From: Lacrimispora sphenoides JCM 1415
Lineage (GTDB): Bacteria; Bacillota; Clostridia; Lachnospirales; Lachnospiraceae
DNA length: 64,000 bases
Direction: 5' to 3'
Assembly: GCF_900105615.1 (NCBI RefSeq)
Contig: NZ_LT630003.1
Location: 3,224,001-3,288,000 of the forward strand
A program made the translations under genes and the position numbers. Under the pieces are notes generated by a model. The model searched no databases. It was given only the letters and a program-made list of their open reading frames with translations, and was not told the DNA's origin. Shown here in pieces: positions 59,668 through 64,000 of this stretch (its first letter is position 1; the number at the start of each line of letters is the position of its first letter).

Positions 59668-59681
59668 CGAACATATGTTCT
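59668..59681. promoter_or_regulatory. LexA (SOS) box 2
   Basis: CGAACATATGTTCT, matching the same consensus as box 1 and sharing the flanking TTTTT on its 5' side. It is placed upstream of the -35 box. Confidence 0.8.
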
Positions 59682-59740
59682 ATTGTTATAAATTTAAGAT
59701 TACATTTCCTCCCCAACCTGACAGAAAAACTGCATAAACA

Positions 59741-59785
59741 TACACAAAAAAATCCCTAATTTTGTTCTTAGGGATTTTTTGTGTA
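59741..59785. terminator. strong bidirectional terminator after the PBP operon
   Basis: Arms TACACAAAAAAATCCCTAA and TTAGGGATTTTTTGTGTA pair along about 18 bases. It isolates the penicillin-binding protein genes from the accessory island. Confidence 0.85.
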
Positions 59786-59888
59786 TATCTATGCATAATT
59801 TCTTAATATCATATTTATAATAAAAACGTTTTTTAATTAAAGAAAAGAAATAGCATATTAAATTCAAACCATATCGGCAGCCCTCTAT

Positions 59889-62006
59889 TTACTGCCCCCC
59901 TGGAATATAAGACTTCATTATAGCTTTGTCCTTTCTCACCACATACCCACTCCCTCCCCGGTCCTTCACATCTTCCGTCATACTGACAAGAAGAATAGGA
60001 GTTTCCAGATTTGGATCTGTTGTATAAATAGCAAACCAGCCAAGCTCCGTACCCGTTCTATCGTCTTTTGATGCCTTAATCTCAGCCGTTCCCGTCTTTC
60101 CCGCAAGCTCAATATCATTTCGGTAAGCCGCATGCCCGGTCCCGTGTTCGGAACTGATCACCTTGCCGAGAGCAGTCTGAATCCTGTCTGCAATCTCCGG
60201 GGAACTAGCACCCGGCAGCCAGACTTCCGGCTTTGGTTCCGCTTTGTACTGTAGATACGGCTTTATGACGTTTCCATGATTGGCAAACATGGTATAAAGC
60301 GACGCCAAGTGTATGGGATTCACTAACATCTGACCCTGTCCGTATCCGCTGTCAGCCAGCTGAACCTCTGTTTCGATCCGTTCCGTATTGGAGTATTGAG
60401 ACTTTGTTACAGAAATATCAAAAGGAATCTCCTGATTAAATCCCAGCTTATCAAGACCGGACATGAAATCATCATAACCGATTTTTAAGGCAGCCTTTGC
60501 AAAATAAATGTTATCCGAATAAATAAATGCATTTTCCAGTATCGCTGGGCTGTAATCATGAAGGGTGGTGACATAGTAATTCCCCCAGCTTTCATCCTTT
60601 CTCCAGCTTAACCCTTCTCTACCAAAATCCTCGTTAGGATCAATCGCTCCGGTGGTAAGCCCGATAGCACCGGTTATGGGCTTAAAGGAAGATCCCGGAG
60701 CAAATCTCTGGCGGAACCGGTTGAACATGGGCTTTCTTTCGTCTTCATTTAAAGAAGCCCATTTTTCTTCAGACATTCCAAGGATAAAATCATTGTCATC
60801 GTAGGATGGCGTGCTGACAAGGGCCAGCACTTCGCCGGTAAAAGGATTCATGGCGACCGTACAGCTCTTATCCTCTTTGAATGCTTGATAAATCTCATCC
60901 TGAAGGTTACTGTCAATGGTCAGGGTGATATCCTTTCCATCTACCCTCGGCTTTGCAGCCAGGGTTTTCTTAACGGTCCCGCCGGAGTCAGTAATGGTAA
61001 TTGTCCGTCCATTGGTTCCTTTCAGTTCCTTCTCAAACAAGGCCTCCATCCCGTTCCTTCCAATCACGCTGTCCGAAAGATAATCCTCACCCGGATGCTT
61101 TTCTAGATCCTCAGCTGTCACATTCTGGACATATCCCACCAGATGGGCTCCACTCTCTCCCAACGGGTAATAGCGTACTTCCGTGTCTGTGATCAAGACT
61201 CCTGGAACAGCCAGAAGTTCATCCTGGAATTCCTTATTTTTAACATTGTCCTCCCGGGGCTCCATGGAATTCAAATTTAATTCATCTACTTTTTTAATGG
61301 TCTTCAGCGGTACAAAAGAATCTTCTTTCACCCATTTGGCTGATAGTTTCTTCCCGATTGCATCCGCAGATATCCCAAGAAGGTTCTCAAGGGTCTCCAG
61401 ATTTCCGGCAGAATCCTCACTCATTTTTCCGGGAACCAGGCCTACGGAAGAAGCGGTACCTTTTCCTGCCAGAAGCAGTCCGTTCCTATCAAAAACACTT
61501 CCTCTCTTTGCCTTGTCTGTTGATACTCTCACCTTATCGGAACGACCCAGCTCCGGAAAGATCACACTGTCGTCCCACGCCATCTGATAGCCTTTTTTCT
61601 TTTCCTTCCGGAACTTTACCTGATTGCTGAAATTTATTTCTCCTGCTATACTGTCAAGGCTCATATTGTAGCTGACCGCCGCTACCCCGTCTTTTTCCAC
61701 TACCTGACCGATCTGGGCGGTTATTCCGGAAGCCTCGATTCCCTCGTAGATATTTTTATGCCTTGTGATAAAATCCTCTTCACTGATATTTAAATGACTC
61801 TGATCATCTAACATCCGATACATATCCGTATAGTCTGCCTTAGAAAGGCATTCCACATATTCCAGAAACAACTCATCAGGCTTTTTCCTTGACGCTTCGA
61901 TTTTCTCCTGAATCCAAAAGAACAGAGCAGCCCCTGCCAAACCGGTCAGCAAAATACCAAGTGTGCAAACAGTACTGAATAAAAATCTCCTTTTCCTATG
62001 CCTCAT
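59889..62006 (-). CDS. class B penicillin-binding protein with MecA_N-like domain
   Basis: 705 residues. An N-terminal membrane anchor (about 8-32) precedes an NTF2-like MecA_N domain (about 42-150), a PBP dimerisation domain (about 165-340) and a transpeptidase domain. The active-site motifs are SSFK (APGSSFKPI), SDN (IYSDNIYF) and KTG (GKTGTAE). It cross-links peptidoglycan at the outer membrane face. The MecA_N domain places it with PBP3/PBP2a-type low-affinity enzymes, so reduced beta-lactam binding is possible. It lies 13 bp after another class B PBP. Confidence 0.93.
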   Translation of the reverse strand: MRHRKRRFLFSTVCTLGILLTGLAGAALFFWIQEKIEASRKKPDELFLEYVECLSKADYTDMYRMLDDQSHLNISEEDFITRHKNIYEGIEASGITAQIGQVVEKDGVAAVSYNMSLDSIAGEINFSNQVKFRKEKKKGYQMAWDDSVIFPELGRSDKVRVSTDKAKRGSVFDRNGLLLAGKGTASSVGLVPGKMSEDSAGNLETLENLLGISADAIGKKLSAKWVKEDSFVPLKTIKKVDELNLNSMEPREDNVKNKEFQDELLAVPGVLITDTEVRYYPLGESGAHLVGYVQNVTAEDLEKHPGEDYLSDSVIGRNGMEALFEKELKGTNGRTITITDSGGTVKKTLAAKPRVDGKDITLTIDSNLQDEIYQAFKEDKSCTVAMNPFTGEVLALVSTPSYDDNDFILGMSEEKWASLNEDERKPMFNRFRQRFAPGSSFKPITGAIGLTTGAIDPNEDFGREGLSWRKDESWGNYYVTTLHDYSPAILENAFIYSDNIYFAKAALKIGYDDFMSGLDKLGFNQEIPFDISVTKSQYSNTERIETEVQLADSGYGQGQMLVNPIHLASLYTMFANHGNVIKPYLQYKAEPKPEVWLPGASSPEIADRIQTALGKVISSEHGTGHAAYRNDIELAGKTGTAEIKASKDDRTGTELGWFAIYTTDPNLETPILLVSMTEDVKDRGGSGYVVRKDKAIMKSYIPGGQ

Positions 62007-62019
62007 CGCATACCTCCTG

Positions 62020-64000
62020 TTAATCCGTCCGCAGATTATTGGAAACGCCGGAAGCAGTCCCGGTAAGGATATCAGCGGGATCTTCCAGATGAAAGTAATA
62101 GTTGAATATCTCTTTTCCTACCCCGACCACATTGCCGGAACTGTAGCCGTTGGCGACCCGCACAGTTACGGCTATCTGCGGGTCCTCAAACGGAGCATAT
62201 CCTATGAAAAGCCCGTGGTTTGGCCGGCTTTTGGATTCCTCTGCCGTTCCGGTCTTTCCGGCTGCATTCACTTTTAAGTCTTTTAAGGTTGCATTGGTTT
62301 TTGCCAGTTCATTCATACCCTTTGCCACGTCATTCCATATGTAGTCCGGAATTGAAACATTGGACTGAAGCACAGGCGTAAAGGACTGGATCGTATTGCC
62401 ATCTGAATCTGTCACTTTATAAATCAGGGAAAGGTCATAGCTATTCCCATGGTTAGCTAGTGTTGAGGTATAACGCGCAATCTGTGTCGTCGTATAGTTA
62501 TGGGTTCCCTGTCCAATGGAAGAAGGTATGGCAAACCGATCCGTTACATGAGGTTCCGCTTCCCCGATTTCAATGCCTGTTTTTTTATCCAGGTCAAGCA
62601 AGCCGGCATATTCCCGAAGCTTATTGAGTCCTTTCTCTTCCGAAAACAACCCATCCTCGACCGTTCCCAGCCGGTATGTGATTTCGGACAGATAAACATT
62701 ACAGGAATTTTTAAGGGCATCAGCACTGGAGAGAATCGGACCGTGTCCTGACCGTTTCCAGCAGCGCAGAGGAGGCTCTATCTTATCAAATACGCCGGTA
62801 CATACGATACTGGTATCTGTACTGATGGCCCCTTCATTCAATCCTGCAATTACCGTTACCGGCTTAAAGGTGGAACCAGGAGCCGTCAGCTGGCTGGTAG
62901 CCCGGTTAAACAGGGGCAGGGATAAATCTGCTGCAAGCCTCTGATAGTATTCCGTATCCATCTGATTTGCCAGCCGGTTATTATCATAGCCCGGGTAGCT
63001 TACGCAGGCGAGCACCTGTCCGTCCTTGGGGCTAACCACTACAGCCGATCCGGAACAGGGGTTTAACGCCAGCTGGGCCGGGGTAATCTCCAGATTTTTT
63101 ATTTTCTTACGTATAAACTGCCAGGCATTCAGCTGCCCATTGGTAAGAAGGGCATAATCCGGGTCCTCTTTTGATAGGATTCCCTGATCATAAAGGAGTT
63201 TTTCTACATCCTCCCCAGTTAAAGTACCTTCTGTTAACATTGTCTGAAATATCAGTAAATCAAAACCGGAATCTTTCTTTAAACTGTCCAGGATCATTTC
63301 TTCCGTCAGGCGTCTGCTGTTTTCAAGTGTCATATATTTTTCAGAGGATTCCACCTGGCCTAAATCAATCCAGCCATTTGCAATACAATCGGAAAGATAC
63401 TGGCGGAAACTTTTTTCCTTCCGGTCCCAATCCCCGCTTTTATCCGAAAGTATTTTTTTCTTCTTTACTACATCCAGAAGATAATCATAATAACCTTTCA
63501 CCTCACCGCTTAAAGAGTCATACCCGGAGTCTGAAACATCAAAGGAATCAGAAAACTCCCTAAAAACCTGCTCTTTCTTATTTGTAAACCTTTCATAGAC
63601 AGCCTTCTCAAGATCCGTTGCATCCGCTTCCTGCAGCCGTCCGGTATCAATGACATGATTCTTTATTAATGCAAAATACACTTCATCCGATGAAATCCGG
63701 ATCTGGGAGGCGTCGGCTGCTTTTGGCATGTCCGCCCTTTTGCTCTCTGACATGTTGGCAAGGAGGATTCCGGCAATCTGCTGTTCCAGCATCTGATAAA
63801 CCGCATTCTGTAAATCCTTGTCAATGGTTAAGTAAATATCGTTTCCAGACTGGGGTACCCTGGTAATTTCGGGATCCGATTTCCGGTTTCCTACAACGTC
63901 CGTATAAAACTGTTCCATGCCATCCTGGCCACGAAGCCGGTCTTCCATCGATTTCTCAATTCCGCCTTTTCCTATCGTGGACTGGTTCGTGTACACGGTA
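62020..64000 (-). CDS. class B penicillin-binding protein PBP2/MrdA-like (5' end beyond window)
   Basis: About 660 residues of a protein whose start lies past 64000. The first visible part (GKGGIEKSMEDRLRGQDGMEQFYTDVVGN) is the dimerisation-domain motif that normally lies some 200-300 residues in. An unusual insertion (about 70-300) precedes the transpeptidase motifs STFK (APGSTFKPVTV), SCN (KNSCNVYLSE) and KTG (GKTGTAEESKS). It is likely the elongation-type transpeptidase in an operon with the next PBP. Confidence 0.92.
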   Translation of the reverse strand, partial: TVYTNQSTIGKGGIEKSMEDRLRGQDGMEQFYTDVVGNRKSDPEITRVPQSGNDIYLTIDKDLQNAVYQMLEQQIAGILLANMSESKRADMPKAADASQIRISSDEVYFALIKNHVIDTGRLQEADATDLEKAVYERFTNKKEQVFREFSDSFDVSDSGYDSLSGEVKGYYDYLLDVVKKKKILSDKSGDWDRKEKSFRQYLSDCIANGWIDLGQVESSEKYMTLENSRRLTEEMILDSLKKDSGFDLLIFQTMLTEGTLTGEDVEKLLYDQGILSKEDPDYALLTNGQLNAWQFIRKKIKNLEITPAQLALNPCSGSAVVVSPKDGQVLACVSYPGYDNNRLANQMDTEYYQRLAADLSLPLFNRATSQLTAPGSTFKPVTVIAGLNEGAISTDTSIVCTGVFDKIEPPLRCWKRSGHGPILSSADALKNSCNVYLSEITYRLGTVEDGLFSEEKGLNKLREYAGLLDLDKKTGIEIGEAEPHVTDRFAIPSSIGQGTHNYTTTQIARYTSTLANHGNSYDLSLIYKVTDSDGNTIQSFTPVLQSNVSIPDYIWNDVAKGMNELAKTNATLKDLKVNAAGKTGTAEESKSRPNHGLFIGYAPFEDPQIAVTVRVANGYSSGNVVGVGKEIFNYYFHLEDPADILTGTASGVSNNLRTD

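Noticed and set aside
1..64000. tRNA or rRNA genes
   Set aside because: No cloverleaf-like or rRNA sequence was recognised on reading; a tRNA or covariance search could not be run here.

Overview
The window looks like a chromosomal segment of a moderate-GC, spore-forming Clostridia, most likely Lachnospiraceae of the Lacrimispora/Clostridium sphenoides type (inference). Supporting signs are a SpoVB/MurJ-type flippase, strong AGGAGG ribosome sites with occasional TTG/GTG starts, TTGACA-N17-TATAAT promoters, YesMN-type sugar regulation, Firmicutes-type LexA boxes and a TnpX-like large serine recombinase.

Layout. 0-4.5 kb (minus): start of a patatin-like lipase, a wall amidase lipoprotein, and an iscS-iscU-mnmA sulfur-transfer operon behind a promoter with a Fur-like box. 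4.6-6.2 kb: SpoVB-like flippase. 6.3-9.0 kb: a MerR regulator and an ABC exporter, both with 19-bp-spacer MerR promoters. 9.3-13.6 kb: mop and modABC, with a divergent one-component regulator built from an excisionase-type HTH and a periplasmic-binding-protein fold. 13.8-16 kb: DUF1538 membrane protein plus a tandem PII-like protein. 16.1-20.1 kb: GH18 glycosidase, membrane-anchored MutS-like ATPase, IS256 remnant. 20.3-24.6 kb: rluF-ligA-metA operon and a bacteriohemerythrin.

24.7-35.8 kb is a feo iron-uptake operon (feoA-feoB-small HMA-like gene) whose feoB is cut in two by an element of about 8.34 kb. The element encodes a large serine recombinase at one end and a small accessory protein. 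It carries ada/alkA/ogt alkylation repair, a sugar-acid-type dehydratase with a GntR regulator, and a CcdA-TlpA fusion. Its two termini form an almost perfect dyad when joined (attP), and removing it rebuilds a 715-residue feoB exactly in frame.

35.9-44.7 kb is a polysaccharide-use operon: binding protein, two permeases, YesM kinase, YesN regulator, heparinase II/III-like lyase. 44.9-47.1 kb is a blaI-blaR1 pair with its operator.

47.2-59.7 kb is an accessory island. It holds a full-length signal-less Rhs/YD-repeat protein with a PD-(D/E)XK-type nuclease tip and immunity gene, and a displaced second tip/immunity cassette produced by duplication. It also holds a holin and truncated phage-like genes, a Trp-motif-repeat protein with split Fn3 and cohesin-like parts, a tyrosine recombinase between inverted repeats, and a consensus promoter bracketed by two LexA boxes. 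This could be a DNA-damage-inducible, recombination-diversified toxin locus, possibly derived from a prophage. The last 4 kb encode two class B penicillin-binding proteins; the second runs off the window.
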